From Vulcanimicrobiota bacterium (GTDB lineage: Bacteria; Vulcanimicrobiota; Vulcanimicrobiia; Vulcanimicrobiales; Vulcanimicrobiaceae): a DNA stretch of 64,000 nt. Made by a program: the position numbers and the translations under genes. The DNA lies in NCBI GenBank assembly GCA_013036095.1, contig JAAXCW010000003.1:124001-188000 (forward strand). The letters run 5' to 3'. How positions within the stretch are numbered: position 1 is the stretch's first letter; every line of letters begins with the position of its first letter. The notes beneath the pieces are model-generated. The model did no database searches and had not been told where the DNA came from. It saw nothing but the letters and a program-made list of their open reading frames with translations. Below, one piece after another: positions 35,688-45,427 of this stretch.

Positions 35688-36797
35688 ATGAAGCAGAACG
35701 TGGAGTTTTTGGCGGCGCCGCACATTGAGGCGATTCCGCCGATGACGCCGTTCATCGGCCCCGAGCAGCTCATGCGCGAAGGCGGGCATGCGGAACTGCT
35801 GCGGTTGGGTGCGAACGAAAGCGCCTTCGGTCCTTCGCCGCGAGCGGTCGAAGCGATGAGCGCGGAACTGCCGCATATTTCCTGGTATGGCGATCCGGAA
35901 TCCTATGATTTTCGCGTCGCGCTCGCTTCACGGCACGGATGCGGAATTGAAAATATCAGCGTAGGATCGGGCATCGACGATTTGATGGGCCTAGCGGTGC
36001 GCGCATTTGCTGCTCCCGGCGCGGTCGCATTGACGACGCGCGGAACGTACCCGACCTTCAACTATCACGTGATGGGATTCGGGGCGAAGCTCGCGACGGT
36101 CGATTACCGGCCCGACGGCATGCTCGACGTCGACGCGCTGATCGAGACCGCGAAAAAACTTCGCCCCGCGATCGTCTATGCCGCCAATCCGGACAACCCG
36201 AGCGGAACGCTGCTCCCGGCGGACGAGATCGTGCGTCTCTTTGAAGCGCTCCCAACGGAGACGCTGCTCTTTCTGGACGAAGCCTACGCGGATTTCGTCG
36301 ACGACGGCATGCTGGTTCCCGAGTTCGTTCACGGGCGGCTGCTTCGCGTGCGGACGTTTTCGAAAGCTTACGGAATGGCAGGCGCGCGGATCGGCTACGC
36401 GATCGCGACGCCTCGCAACGTCACGACGTTTCAAAAAATCCGCCTGCAATACGGCGTAAACCGCAACGCGCAGATCGGAGCGCTCGCGTCGTTGCAGGAC
36501 CCGGCGTTCGCGCAGCATGTCGTCGCGGAAACCGCGCATGGCCGGGAAGACTATTACAAGCTCGCCGGTTCGCTAGGCCGCCCGTATTTGGAGTCGTGCA
36601 CGAATTTCGTCTGCATCGACTTCGGCAATGTGGAGGTCGCCACGCAGATCATGAACGCGCTGCTTTCACGCGGCGTCTTCGTCCGCAAGCCCGGCGCGCC
36701 ACCGCTGGATCGCTTCGTGCGTGTAAGTGTCGGCACGCCGGCCGAGCGTGACGAGTTTGCGGCCCGGCTGCGAGTGCTCTGGCGCGAGATCGCATGA
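35688..36797 (+). CDS. hisC: Histidinol-phosphate aminotransferase-like enzyme
   Basis: 369 aa from the ATG at 35688, preceded by AAGGGGG. Class I/II PLP aminotransferase of the HisC type: LGANESAFGPSPRAVEAM at the N-terminus, NPDNPSGT, FLDEAYADF, and the lysine motif TFSKAYGMAGARIGYAI. HisC converts histidinol phosphate to imidazole-acetol phosphate, and many homologues work on aromatic amino acids. No other his genes are nearby, so the role may be aromatic transamination. It overlaps the next gene by four bases (ATGA). Confidence 0.85.
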   Translation: MKQNVEFLAAPHIEAIPPMTPFIGPEQLMREGGHAELLRLGANESAFGPSPRAVEAMSAELPHISWYGDPESYDFRVALASRHGCGIENISVGSGIDDLMGLAVRAFAAPGAVALTTRGTYPTFNYHVMGFGAKLATVDYRPDGMLDVDALIETAKKLRPAIVYAANPDNPSGTLLPADEIVRLFEALPTETLLFLDEAYADFVDDGMLVPEFVHGRLLRVRTFSKAYGMAGARIGYAIATPRNVTTFQKIRLQYGVNRNAQIGALASLQDPAFAQHVVAETAHGREDYYKLAGSLGRPYLESCTNFVCIDFGNVEVATQIMNALLSRGVFVRKPGAPPLDRFVRVSVGTPAERDEFAARLRVLWREIA

Positions 36798-37519
36798 GAT
36801 ACGCCGTCCTTTCCGATATTCACGGAAACCTCGAGTCGCTGCAGGCGGCACTCGCGTTCGTCAAGCCGGAGGACGCGGTGCTTTGCTTGGGCGATACGGT
36901 CGGTTACGGTCCCAATCCCAACGAATGCGTGCGCATCATTCGCGAACGCGCTCAAGAATGCGTGCTGGGGAATCACGAAGTTGCAGCCGTCGACAATTTC
37001 GGCGTCGAATATTTCAATCCGGCAGCACGAACGGCGATCGAGTGGACGCAGGGTAAGATCGATCGTGATAACATGGAGTGGCTCAACGCTTTGGGCTATG
37101 AGGTGCGCTTTCCGGAGTATTTGCTCGTTCACGGCGCGCCCGTCACTTACTTCGAATACATCCTGGACAAGCGGCAAGCGAAGGCGGCCTTCGAGCGCAC
37201 CGATGCTCCGCTCATTTTCGTCGGGCACACGCATGTGGCGGAGTATTACTCGCTGGAGCCCGACGGCAGCGTTGGGCACGAACATCGCCAGCACGGCGGA
37301 GAACTCGAACTCGATCCGGCCAAACGCTACATCATCGATGTCGGCAGCGTGGGCCAGCCGCGAGATTTGAATCCGCGGCCGTCCTTCGTTTTCTACGAAC
37401 CGGAAAAGAAGCGCGTCGAGTGGGTGCGCTACGATTATCCGATCGCAGCGGTGCAAGAGAAGATTCTCGCCGCGGGATTACCCGAAGTACTCGCCCAGCG
37501 GCTGGAGCAGGGCCGGTGA
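36794..37519 (+). CDS. Metallophosphoesterase (calcineurin-like)
   Basis: 241 aa. Two-metal phosphoesterase fold: DIHGNLESLQ (first metal ligands), LGDTVGYGPNP, GNHE, and GHTHVAEYY. This order is diagnostic of the YfcE/ApaH-like MPE family. Substrates range from cyclic nucleotides to dinucleoside polyphosphates; the present one is unknown. It sits between hisC and a thioesterase with overlaps on both sides. Confidence 0.9.
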   Translation: MRYAVLSDIHGNLESLQAALAFVKPEDAVLCLGDTVGYGPNPNECVRIIRERAQECVLGNHEVAAVDNFGVEYFNPAARTAIEWTQGKIDRDNMEWLNALGYEVRFPEYLLVHGAPVTYFEYILDKRQAKAAFERTDAPLIFVGHTHVAEYYSLEPDGSVGHEHRQHGGELELDPAKRYIIDVGSVGQPRDLNPRPSFVFYEPEKKRVEWVRYDYPIAAVQEKILAAGLPEVLAQRLEQGR

Positions 37520-37950
37520 GAACGATCGACGACGGTCGCTGCTTCGCATGCGGTCCGGAAAATCCAATCGGCTTGCATTTGCAATTCGAAAGCACCGAGG
37601 ATGGCGTACACGCGCACGCGACGCTGAGCGAGCAATTTCAGGGCTGGCGCGGAATTGCGCACGGCGGCATTGCGCTCGCGCTGCTCGACGAGGCGATGGC
37701 GCACGCCGCCGGATATGCGGGTTATCGCGGCGTCACCGGCAGCATGAACGCTCGCTTCCGCAAACCCGTGCCGCTGGGATCGCCGATCGACATCGAAGGC
37801 AAGATCAAATGGATGCGCCGCAACGTCTTGGAGATCGAAGCGACCGTTCGCGATGGTGAGGGCAGCGTGCTCGTCGAAGCTGAAGGACGCTTTGTTGCGA
37901 AGGGACGCGTCGAAGACGAGAACGATCGAAGAAATCCCAACTTCGCGTAA
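37516..37950 (+). CDS. Hotdog-fold thioesterase (PaaI family)
   Basis: 144 aa from a GTG overlapping the previous stop (GTGA). The N-terminal CFACGPENPIGLHLQF and the catalytic-helix motif IAHGGIALALLDEAMAHAA are typical of PaaI/4HBT acyl-CoA thioesterases, which work as tetramers in the cytosol. The acyl-CoA substrate is not evident. Its stop overlaps the smpB ATG by one base (TAATG). Confidence 0.88.
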   Translation: MRTIDDGRCFACGPENPIGLHLQFESTEDGVHAHATLSEQFQGWRGIAHGGIALALLDEAMAHAAGYAGYRGVTGSMNARFRKPVPLGSPIDIEGKIKWMRRNVLEIEATVRDGEGSVLVEAEGRFVAKGRVEDENDRRNPNFA

Positions 37951-38435
37951 TGACAAAATCGAAACAGGCCCGGGCCGCGCAGAAAGTCGTCAAGAAAGCA
38001 GCGCCCGCAGTCGACAACAGGCGCGCGCGCCACGAGTTTCACATTTTGGAGTCGCTCGAGGCCGGAATCGCGTTGACCGGCACGGAGATCAAATCGATCC
38101 GGGCCGGCGGCATCAGCCTCAATCAGGCTTACGCGCGTTTGCGCAACGGCGAAATGTGGCTGCTCGGCATGCACGTGCCCGCATACAAACAGGGAAGTTT
38201 TTCTAACGTCGACCCTGACCGGCCACGCAAACTGCTGCTGCACAAAGAACAAATTGCGCGTTTAGGCGGAAAGGCGTCCGAGAAAGGTCTCACGCTCGTC
38301 CCGCTGCGCCTCTATTTCACGCGCGGCAAGGCGAAGATCGAGATCGGTTTGGCGCGCGGCAAAAAGCTCTGGGATAAGCGCGCCGACACGGCCAAGCGCG
38401 ACGTCGAGCGTGAGATCGCTCGGCACACCCACTGA
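37950..38435 (+). CDS. smpB: SsrA-binding protein SmpB
   Basis: 161 aa. SmpB binds tmRNA and rescues stalled ribosomes. Motifs: RARHEFHILESLEAGIALTGTEIKS, the LNQAYARL strand and the C-terminal basic tail KRADTAKRDVEREIARHTH. The N-terminal lysine-rich extension is slightly longer than usual. No ssrA gene is apparent in the surrounding sequence. Overlaps tilS by one base. Confidence 0.97.
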   Translation: MTKSKQARAAQKVVKKAAPAVDNRRARHEFHILESLEAGIALTGTEIKSIRAGGISLNQAYARLRNGEMWLLGMHVPAYKQGSFSNVDPDRPRKLLLHKEQIARLGGKASEKGLTLVPLRLYFTRGKAKIEIGLARGKKLWDKRADTAKRDVEREIARHTH

Positions 38436-39319
38436 TGCGCGGCGCCAAACCCTTACGATCGATCGAGCAGGCCGTCAAACGGGAGAGCACGCTGCGAACG
38501 GGCGAGCACGTCCTGATCGCATGCAGTGGCGGTTCCGATAGCGTGGCGCTGGCCGCGATTCTGGCCACGCTCTCTAAATCGCTGCGCCTGCGGCTGACGC
38601 TCGCGCACGTCAATCACGGCGCACGGGACTCGGCGTGGCAAGACGAAGCGGTCGTCATGCGTGTCGCGGCAGATCTCGGCCTTCCATTTAAAGTGGCCGC
38701 GCTGAAGCTGCCGCGCCACGGCGAGGCCGAGATGCGCGAAGCGCGCTATGAAGCACTGGCCCGGCTCGCGCGCGGGGCGGAATGTACGGTTGTTGCGACT
38801 GGGCATAACGCCGGCGATCAGACCGAGACGGTATTGCTGGCCCTCTTTCGAGGCGCCGGCGCCGACGGTTTGGCGGGCATGCCGCCCCGGAGGCCCCTCG
38901 CGGACGGGGTCGACCTCGCGCGACCCGTGCTTCGACTAGAACGCGATGACTTGCGATCGTACGCCGCGCACCTCGGCTTGCCGTACGCGATCGACCCGAG
39001 CAACGCCGACCGCACGCTACGGCGGAATGCGGTGCGGGTGGCGCTGGCAGCGCTCCGGCCGCTCTTTCCGGGCTTGGATGCGGCGGTGGCCCGCGCGGCG
39101 GAAGTGGTCGGCGGGGAGTTCCGGGCGACCCCGGCAGCGGCGGTCCGCAGGCAGGTTCGTGAGGCGCTGCGAGAGCACGAAGCCCTGGGTGGCGTGGATT
39201 TCGAGCATGTCGAAGCGGCGGTCCGGGCGCTCCAGCAAGGCGGTTCCGGCCGGTTCTTCATGGCGCCCGGCGTGGAAATCGAAGTCGCGGGCGGTGCCCT
39301 AACTGTGCAGCGTAAGTGA
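38435..39319 (+). CDS. tilS: tRNA(Ile)-lysidine synthase
   Basis: 294 aa. TilS adds lysine to C34 of the isoleucine tRNA that reads AUA. PP-loop IACSGGSDSVALAAIL near residue 30, HVNHGARDSAWQDE, and TGHNAGDQTETVLL are conserved. It is shorter than the 430-residue E. coli enzyme, lacking the extended C-terminal domain, as in many other phyla. The order tilS-hpt-ftsH is a widespread arrangement and supports the call. Confidence 0.95.
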   Translation: MRGAKPLRSIEQAVKRESTLRTGEHVLIACSGGSDSVALAAILATLSKSLRLRLTLAHVNHGARDSAWQDEAVVMRVAADLGLPFKVAALKLPRHGEAEMREARYEALARLARGAECTVVATGHNAGDQTETVLLALFRGAGADGLAGMPPRRPLADGVDLARPVLRLERDDLRSYAAHLGLPYAIDPSNADRTLRRNAVRVALAALRPLFPGLDAAVARAAEVVGGEFRATPAAAVRRQVREALREHEALGGVDFEHVEAAVRALQQGGSGRFFMAPGVEIEVAGGALTVQRK

Positions 39320-39873
39320 AGGAGACCATTGAGAAGGCGCTCTTCTCATCCGAAGAAATCGCCGCCGCCATCGACCGGCTGGCCAAGCAGATTGCGCGCG
39401 ACTACTCCGGGCAACCGCTGCTGGTGCTGGGCGTGTTAAAAGGAGCGCTTTACGTCACGGTCGACTTGGTACGCGCTCTTTCGCGCTTGCCCGACGGACC
39501 AAGCAGAATCGAACTCGATTTCATCGTCGTTTCCAGTTACGGAAACTCGACCCGGTCCAGCGGAGAGGTGCGGTTGCTCAAAGACACCAGTGAGAAGATC
39601 GAGGGGCGCAACGTGCTCGTCGTCGAGGACATTATCGACAACGGACTCACGCTGCAGTACCTTCGATCGTTACTCTCGGGGCGCGAGCCCGCGAGCCTGA
39701 AATCGTGCGTGCTTTTCGACAAACCGTATCACCGTATCGTCGAGGTGCCGGTCGATTACACGGGCTTAACGGCGCCCGACGTCTTCGTCGTAGGGTACGG
39801 TTTGGACTATCAAGAAAACTACCGCAACCTTCCCTACCTCGCGCAACTGCAATCTTGGGTATTTTCGGAATAA
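39316..39873 (+). CDS. hpt: Hypoxanthine phosphoribosyltransferase
   Basis: 185 aa. Salvages hypoxanthine/guanine with PRPP. The PRPP-binding motif VLVVEDIIDNGLTL is clear, as is VLGVLKGALYVTVDLVRAL near the N-terminus. GTG start overlapping the tilS stop (GTGA). It precedes ftsH with a 13-base gap. Confidence 0.96.
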   Translation: MKETIEKALFSSEEIAAAIDRLAKQIARDYSGQPLLVLGVLKGALYVTVDLVRALSRLPDGPSRIELDFIVVSSYGNSTRSSGEVRLLKDTSEKIEGRNVLVVEDIIDNGLTLQYLRSLLSGREPASLKSCVLFDKPYHRIVEVPVDYTGLTAPDVFVVGYGLDYQENYRNLPYLAQLQSWVFSE

Positions 39874-39886
39874 GGCACTTTCACTC

Positions 39887-41800
39887 GTGAGCAAGAATCT
39901 TCGAAGCATCCTCGTCATTCTCGGCGCCGTGATCGTCGTGTTTTTCATCGTGCAGCGTATCGTGCTGCCGACGCCCGAGATCGTGCCGCTCGATTACAAC
40001 GCGTTCAATCAAAAACTGCTTGCCAATCAAGTGCAGACGTTCGACGCCGTCGGCACCGACGTTACGGGAACGCTCACCAACGGAACGCATTATTCTGCGT
40101 CGCTGCCAAACCGCGACTCCGCGCTCGTCGATCGCGTGACGCGCCATGTCAAGGGCAGCGTGAAGTTCGAGGCGGCCAGCTCCGGCAACGTAATGAACTG
40201 GGCGCTGACGCTGCTGCCGATCTTCGTCGTCATTTTCTTGGTCTTTCTCATATTGCGTCAGGCTCAGAGCGGAGGAAATCAGGCGCTCTCGTTCGGCCGT
40301 TCGCGCGCCAAGACGCTTTCCGAGAACCGTCCGAAGGTGACGTTCAACGACGTCGCCGGCGTCGATGAAGCCAAGGAAGAGCTCGGCGAGATCGTGGAGT
40401 TCCTGAAGTATCCCAAGAAATTCCAAGCGCTCGGCGCGCGCATCCCTAAAGGCGTGTTGTTGCTGGGCCCACCGGGATCCGGCAAGACACTGCTGGCGCG
40501 AGCGATCGCGGGCGAAGCGGGCGTGCCGTTCTTTTCGATCTCCGGCTCGGACTTCGTGGAGATGTTCGTCGGCGTCGGCGCATCGCGCGTACGCGATCTC
40601 TTCGATCAAGCCAAGAAGTCCGCTCCATGCATCGTCTTCATCGACGAAATCGACGCGGTCGGCCGCCAGCGCGGTGCCGGCTTGGGTGGCGGGCACGACG
40701 AGCGCGAGCAGACGCTCAACCAGTTGCTCGTCGAAATGGATGGCTTCGATCAAAACACCGGCGTCATTCTGATCGCTGCGACGAACCGGCCGGACGTCCT
40801 CGATCCGGCGCTGCTGCGCCCGGGCCGTTTCGACCGGCAGATCGTCGTCGATCGCGCCGACGTGCGCGGCCGTCAAAAAATTCTGGAGATACACGCGCGC
40901 AACAAGCCGCTGGGCAAGGAAGTCAAACTCGAGACGCTGGCCAAACGCACGCCGGGTTTCTCGGGCGCGGACCTCGAGAACTTGCTGAACGAAGCGGCGC
41001 TGCTCGCTGCGCGGCGCAACAAGACGACGATCGAGATGAACGATTGCGACGAAGCGATCGACCGGGTCATGGTCGGCCCGGAACGCCGCTCGATCGTGAT
41101 GTCGCAAAAGGAAAAAGAGATCGCGGCTTATCACGAGTCCGGGCACGCCATCGTCGGAAGTTTGACCGAGAAGGGCGATCCGATTCACAAGGTTACGATC
41201 ATTCCGCGCGGCGTCGCGCTGGGGCTGACGTGGTCGCTGCCCGAAGACGACCGGCATAGCCGCACGAAGGAAGAGCTCCTCGGCATCGTCATGTTCTCGC
41301 TAGGCGGTCGCCTGGCCGAAGAGATCAAGTTCAAAGACGTGACGACCGGCGCCAGCAACGACTTTGAAAAAGCGACCGAACTCGCGCGCCGTATGGTGAC
41401 GCAGTACGGCATGTCGGATACGCTCGGACCGATCCAGTACGGGCGCGGGACGCATCAAGTCTTTCTCGGACGCGATTTCGGCGAGGAGCGCAATTATTCG
41501 GAAGAGATCGCTTCAAAGATCGATGGTGAGGTGCGCCGCATCATCGAGAGCTGCTACGATCGCGGTCGGACGCTGCTCAACGAGAACTGGGACAAAGTAG
41601 AGCGCATGGTCGCTTCGCTGCTGGAATACGAAACGGTCGAGGCCGAAGAAGTGAAAGCCATCTTGGAAGGCCGGCCTTTCGATCGCGGAACGATCGAACC
41701 CGCGTCGGAAGCGGCGCCGCCTTCGGCCACGTCCGATTCGCCCAAGCGCGCGGAAAAACCGAAGCGCCTGCCGCCAAAAATTTCGCCGGAACCGGCATGA
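39887..41800 (+). CDS. ftsH: ATP-dependent zinc metalloprotease FtsH
   Basis: 637 aa, GTG start. Two membrane helices (about 5-24 and 105-123) enclose a periplasmic domain. The AAA module follows: Walker [21 protein letters not shown], Walker [13 protein letters not shown], second region of homology [19 protein letters not shown]. The zinc site is HESGH (HEXXH) in [11 protein letters not shown]. The C-terminal tail is Pro/Lys rich. It degrades misfolded or regulated membrane and cytosolic proteins. It overlaps the next gene by four bases. Confidence 0.97.
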   Translation: MSKNLRSILVILGAVIVVFFIVQRIVLPTPEIVPLDYNAFNQKLLANQVQTFDAVGTDVTGTLTNGTHYSASLPNRDSALVDRVTRHVKGSVKFEAASSGNVMNWALTLLPIFVVIFLVFLILRQAQSGGNQALSFGRSRAKTLSENRPKVTFNDVAGVDEAKEELGEIVEFLKYPKKFQALGARIPKGVLLLGPPGSGKTLLARAIAGEAGVPFFSISGSDFVEMFVGVGASRVRDLFDQAKKSAPCIVFIDEIDAVGRQRGAGLGGGHDEREQTLNQLLVEMDGFDQNTGVILIAATNRPDVLDPALLRPGRFDRQIVVDRADVRGRQKILEIHARNKPLGKEVKLETLAKRTPGFSGADLENLLNEAALLAARRNKTTIEMNDCDEAIDRVMVGPERRSIVMSQKEKEIAAYHESGHAIVGSLTEKGDPIHKVTIIPRGVALGLTWSLPEDDRHSRTKEELLGIVMFSLGGRLAEEIKFKDVTTGASNDFEKATELARRMVTQYGMSDTLGPIQYGRGTHQVFLGRDFGEERNYSEEIASKIDGEVRRIIESCYDRGRTLLNENWDKVERMVASLLEYETVEAEEVKAILEGRPFDRGTIEPASEAAPPSATSDSPKRAEKPKRLPPKISPEPA

Positions 41801-43059
41801 TCGTTCGGGCCGCGCGCGGTGCGGCGGCCGCTTTGTGCCTTACCGCAGGCCTCCTCGCGCCTGCGCGCGCGCAAATCGTCACCGCGCACGATGATCCTGC
41901 GGCCGCCACCGCTGCAGTCGAGCTGTGGTATCGTGTTCCGTCGGCGGGTTACGATTTTCAATCGCCGGGAATCGCGCGCATGGCGCTCGCCGCCGCGGTT
42001 GCTTCGAAACTCGCCGGGGGGGCATCGCTCAGCGAACTGGTCAACCGGCTCGGCGGATCGCTTTCGATCCAAGTCTTTCCGGATATATCTATGGTCGGCG
42101 CGAGCGTGCCGGCGGCGTCGGCACCTGCGGTACTTCGCGCGATGACCGGCGCGTTTTTCCACCCCGTCATCACCGCCGCGGGCTTGAAAATCGCCGCTCA
42201 AGATAGCGCCGTCGCGGCGGCATCACAGCTGTACGATTCCGCGCTCACACTGCAAGACGCGCTCTTTGCTCAGCTCTTTTCGCAAGGTCCCGGGCATTAT
42301 GCGCCGGTGCCCGACGCTTCGCAGTTCGCGAAAATCTCGCCGGCCGACGTGCAAGCGTTCGCATCGCGCGCGTTTCGCGAAAGCAACGCAATTTTTTCGC
42401 TCGCAGGCAACGTGGGAGATGCGCTCAGAGCGGCAGTGCCCCCATCCGTTGCCGCACTCGATACGCCGCCGATCGATTCGACACTGGCGGGCGCTTCTGT
42501 TGAAACGAGCACCGCTGCGCGCGCGTCCGGTATGGGATTTGCTTGGACGGGTCCACGCATCTCCGACGCGCGCGCCGCAACGGCTATGGACTTCATCGCC
42601 GATTATCTCTTCGATCCGGATCGCGGGACCGTGACGCGCGCCACGCGCTCGCAGCGAAATGTCTTCGTAAGCGGCCAGTTCGTGACGCTGCACGATCCCG
42701 GCGTTCTGCTGGTGACGCTGTCGGGTGAGACGGCGTCTGCCCTGCAGCAGCCGGTGCTCGTCGCGGTTTCGGCGATGGCGCAGCCGCTCGACGCAGCGAC
42801 CTTTTCCCGTGCGCGCAAAGCGTTTCTCTACCATATCATGAGCCAAATCCAGACTCCCGTGCAGCGCGCTGACAACGCTGGATGGTATGCAGCGGAAGGC
42901 AACGCGCAATACGCTCCGGGCGATCCTTCGCAGACGTACGTCAACGCCGTGAACTCGCTCGACCCATCGTTCGTCGCTGAAGTGGCGCGCATGTATCTTC
43001 AGCATCCCGCGATCGTACGTCTGATCCAAAGTTCTCCGGGCGGGAGCACCGCGACGTGA
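41797..43059 (+). CDS. Exported M16-like protein lacking the zinc motif (first of pair)
   Basis: 420 aa with a signal peptide ([20 protein letters not shown]). The layout (an N-terminal domain with SPGIARMALAAAVASKLAGGASLSELVNRLGGS, then a C-terminal half) resembles peptidase M16/insulysin homologues. The HXXEH zinc-binding motif expected in the first domain is missing, so it is probably not a protease on its own. It starts with an ATGA overlap on ftsH and ends in a TGATG overlap with its partner. Confidence 0.7.
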   Translation: MIVRAARGAAAALCLTAGLLAPARAQIVTAHDDPAAATAAVELWYRVPSAGYDFQSPGIARMALAAAVASKLAGGASLSELVNRLGGSLSIQVFPDISMVGASVPAASAPAVLRAMTGAFFHPVITAAGLKIAAQDSAVAAASQLYDSALTLQDALFAQLFSQGPGHYAPVPDASQFAKISPADVQAFASRAFRESNAIFSLAGNVGDALRAAVPPSVAALDTPPIDSTLAGASVETSTAARASGMGFAWTGPRISDARAATAMDFIADYLFDPDRGTVTRATRSQRNVFVSGQFVTLHDPGVLLVTLSGETASALQQPVLVAVSAMAQPLDAATFSRARKAFLYHIMSQIQTPVQRADNAGWYAAEGNAQYAPGDPSQTYVNAVNSLDPSFVAEVARMYLQHPAIVRLIQSSPGGSTAT

Positions 43060-44363
43060 TGCGCGCGGTTGCCGCGTTCTGCGCCCTCTTGTTTCTCACG
43101 TGCGCGAGCGCTCCGGCCGGCGCCGCCGCGAACTTCAGCGTGACGCGCATATCGGGGGGCTCCGTCGTGCGCCAGGACGATCCGGCTGCAGATCTGATCG
43201 GAACGCAAGTTCGGATCTCCGCCGGTCTCGATCGGCAGAGCCCGGATCAGAACGGCCTTGCGGCGCTGGTCGCCGAGTCGATCTTGCAAACGCCGGTCGA
43301 CGGGGTTCCGCTGGCGGATTCGATCGCCGGCGACGGCGGATCGATCGCCTACGACGTCGATCCGCATGACGTGCGCTTTTATCTCGAAGGCCTTCCCGCG
43401 TTCTACGATTCGATGGTCTCGCATTTTCATGTCGCGCTCGCGCGCCCGGACTTCAGCGCGGCGGCGCTGGCTCGCGCGCGCACCGCGCTCGGTGCGCGGA
43501 TCGCGCGCACCCAGCAGTTTCCGCTCACCGTCGGTTTGCAAATGCTCAACCGCACTTTTTACACCGACTCGAACGCCGGCATGCCGCCGCTGGGATTGCC
43601 GCAAACGCTGGCCGGGTTTGGAACTGCCGACGCGCAGGCTTTTTTTTCGGCGCACTATCTGCGCGGAGGCGCGGTCGTGAGCGCGGCCGGAAAACTGGGC
43701 GGCATCGCTCCCGGTTCGCTCGAGGCGCTCCTCGGCGTCCTCGGACCCGGTTCGTCTGCGCCCGTGAAAGTATCGCTCAAACAACTCTCTTCAAACACGC
43801 GCCAGCTGATCGCGCGCCGCGATATTCCCGTGCCGTGGCTCGTCGCGCAATATAAAGCCCCTGACCTGCAGAGCCGCGACTTCGGCCCGATGCTCGTGCT
43901 AACGTCGTTCTTGGAACGCACATTGGCGGACGTTGCGGGTGTCCCGACGCTTTCCACGGAGTCGTCCGGATCGCGCGGAGTCGGCGCGACCTATAATTTC
44001 GATACGCAGCCGGCAAACGTCGTCGTGTACGTAGACGGCGGCGGAAACCCGACGCAAGTCTTCGCGACCGCGCTCACCATCGTGAACGTCCTAGGCCATG
44101 CCAAGCTCGCGGGCGACCTGAGCGAGATGAAAACTTTCGCGATCGGGCGCTTTCTCGAACAGTCCACAACGCTTCGAGACCGCGCGTGGCTAGCCGGCAC
44201 CTTCGTCAGCCGGCGGTTAGGGCCCGACTACACCGCTCAAACGATCGCGGCGATCCAGAAAACGACCGCGTCGGACCTGCAGCGCATCGCCGTCCGTTAT
44301 CTCGGTTTCCCAAATATCGCGCTCGTGCTGCCGCGCGATTCGCAGCAAACCCCATCGCCCTAA
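43059..44363 (+). CDS. Exported M16-like protein lacking the zinc motif (second of pair)
   Basis: 434 aa; an alternative GTG lies at 43056. Signal peptide MRAVAAFCALLFLTCASAPA. Like its neighbour it has the M16-type architecture (LAALVAESILQTPVDG, FFSAHYLRGGAVVSAAG, TLSTESSGSRGVGATYNF) but no HXXEH. In known M16 pairs one partner is active and the other is not; here neither shows the motif. A structural or chaperone-like heterodimer is one possibility. The stop overlaps the putative ACG start of the next gene. Confidence 0.68.
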   Translation: MRAVAAFCALLFLTCASAPAGAAANFSVTRISGGSVVRQDDPAADLIGTQVRISAGLDRQSPDQNGLAALVAESILQTPVDGVPLADSIAGDGGSIAYDVDPHDVRFYLEGLPAFYDSMVSHFHVALARPDFSAAALARARTALGARIARTQQFPLTVGLQMLNRTFYTDSNAGMPPLGLPQTLAGFGTADAQAFFSAHYLRGGAVVSAAGKLGGIAPGSLEALLGVLGPGSSAPVKVSLKQLSSNTRQLIARRDIPVPWLVAQYKAPDLQSRDFGPMLVLTSFLERTLADVAGVPTLSTESSGSRGVGATYNFDTQPANVVVYVDGGGNPTQVFATALTIVNVLGHAKLAGDLSEMKTFAIGRFLEQSTTLRDRAWLAGTFVSRRLGPDYTAQTIAAIQKTTASDLQRIAVRYLGFPNIALVLPRDSQQTPSP

Positions 44364-45427
44364 CGGCGCGCATAGCGCTCGTCCACGATTACTTGAACCA
44401 GCGGGGTGGCGCCGAACGCGTATTCGCGCACATCGCCCGCGCCTATCCTGGCGCTCCAATCTACACAGCGCTTTACGACGAGCGCGCGACCGGCGATCTG
44501 GTCGACGCGGGGCGCGTGCGCGCATCGTATCTCAATGCCATCCCCGGCTCGAGCCGTTTTTTCCGCTATCTCGCGCCGTTCTATCCGCGCGCGTTCGAAA
44601 GCTTCGACTTTTCCGGCTACGATACGATCGTCAGTTCGACGACGTCGTGGGCGAAAGGCATTCGCGTTCCCCCCGGAGTGGTTCACGTCTGCTACGTCAA
44701 CACGGTCAGCCGTTTCGTCTTCGCTTACGACGACTACGTCGGCTCGGGATTGGCGCGGCCGATCGTCCGCAGGCTGGCCGATTGGGACCGGCGTGCCGCA
44801 ATGCTTCCGACGCGGCTGATCGCGAATTCGAGCAACGTGGCCGGCCGGATCATGCGCTACTACGGACGCGAGAGCACGGTACTGCACTGTCCGGTCGATC
44901 TGGACCGGTTCACTCCCGGGCGCGGCGAAGGAAACTACTTTATCGTCGCTTCGCGGTTGCTGCCATACAAACGGATCGACCTAGCGATCCGCGCGGCGCA
45001 AATCGCGCACGTTCCGCTCGTCGTGGCGGGAGCAGGTCCGGACGAAAGGCGCCTGCGTTCGGTTGCCGGCAATTCACCTTGGATCAAAATGACGGGATTC
45101 ATCAGCGATACCGAGCTGAACAGTCTGGTTGGGAATGCGCTCGCCGCGATCGTACCGGGCGAAGAAGATTTCGGCCTGGTGCCTTTGGAAGCCGCGGCTG
45201 CGGGCCGCCCGGCGATTGCGTTTCGCGCAGGCGGCGCGCTCGAAACGATCGTTGACGGCGTAACCGGTTCGTTTTTTGACGACCCTTCCGCCGAGGCGCT
45301 GGCGCGGATTATGACGACGTTCGATCCGCGTGCATACGATTCGGCCGCGCTTCGCGCGCACGCCGAGAAATTCTCACCTCAGGTCTTTATGACGAGGTTG
45401 CGCGAGATCGTTCAAGAGACCCAGTAG
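44363..45427 (+). CDS. Glycosyltransferase, GT4 family (possible ACG start)
   Basis: 354 aa if it starts at the ACG of a TAACG overlap with the preceding stop. The N-terminus ARIALVHDYLNQRGGAERV is the normal GT4 start, and GEEDFGLVPLEAAAAGRPAI is the nucleotide-sugar EX7E motif. No ATG, GTG or TTG lies in frame between a GTG at 44186 (deep inside the previous gene) and this motif, so ACG replacing ATG, or a one-base sequence error, is likely. The acceptor is probably a cell-surface glycan. The 3' end overlaps the convergent gene by 54 bases. Confidence 0.75.
   Translation, partial: TARIALVHDYLNQRGGAERVFAHIARAYPGAPIYTALYDERATGDLVDAGRVRASYLNAIPGSSRFFRYLAPFYPRAFESFDFSGYDTIVSSTTSWAKGIRVPPGVVHVCYVNTVSRFVFAYDDYVGSGLARPIVRRLADWDRRAAMLPTRLIANSSNVAGRIMRYYGRESTVLHCPVDLDRFTPGRGEGNYFIVASRLLPYKRIDLAIRAAQIAHVPLVVAGAGPDERRLRSVAGNSPWIKMTGFISDTELNSLVGNALAAIVPGEEDFGLVPLEAAAAGRPAIAFRAGGALETIVDGVTGSFFDDPSAEALARIMTTFDPRAYDSAALRAHAEKFSPQVFMTRLREIVQETQ

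Noticed and set aside
39881-41257. 458-aa open frame antisense to ftsH
   Set aside because: It lies entirely opposite a certain gene, has an arginine/histidine/aspartate-rich composition with no motif, and is typical of GC-rich shadow frames.
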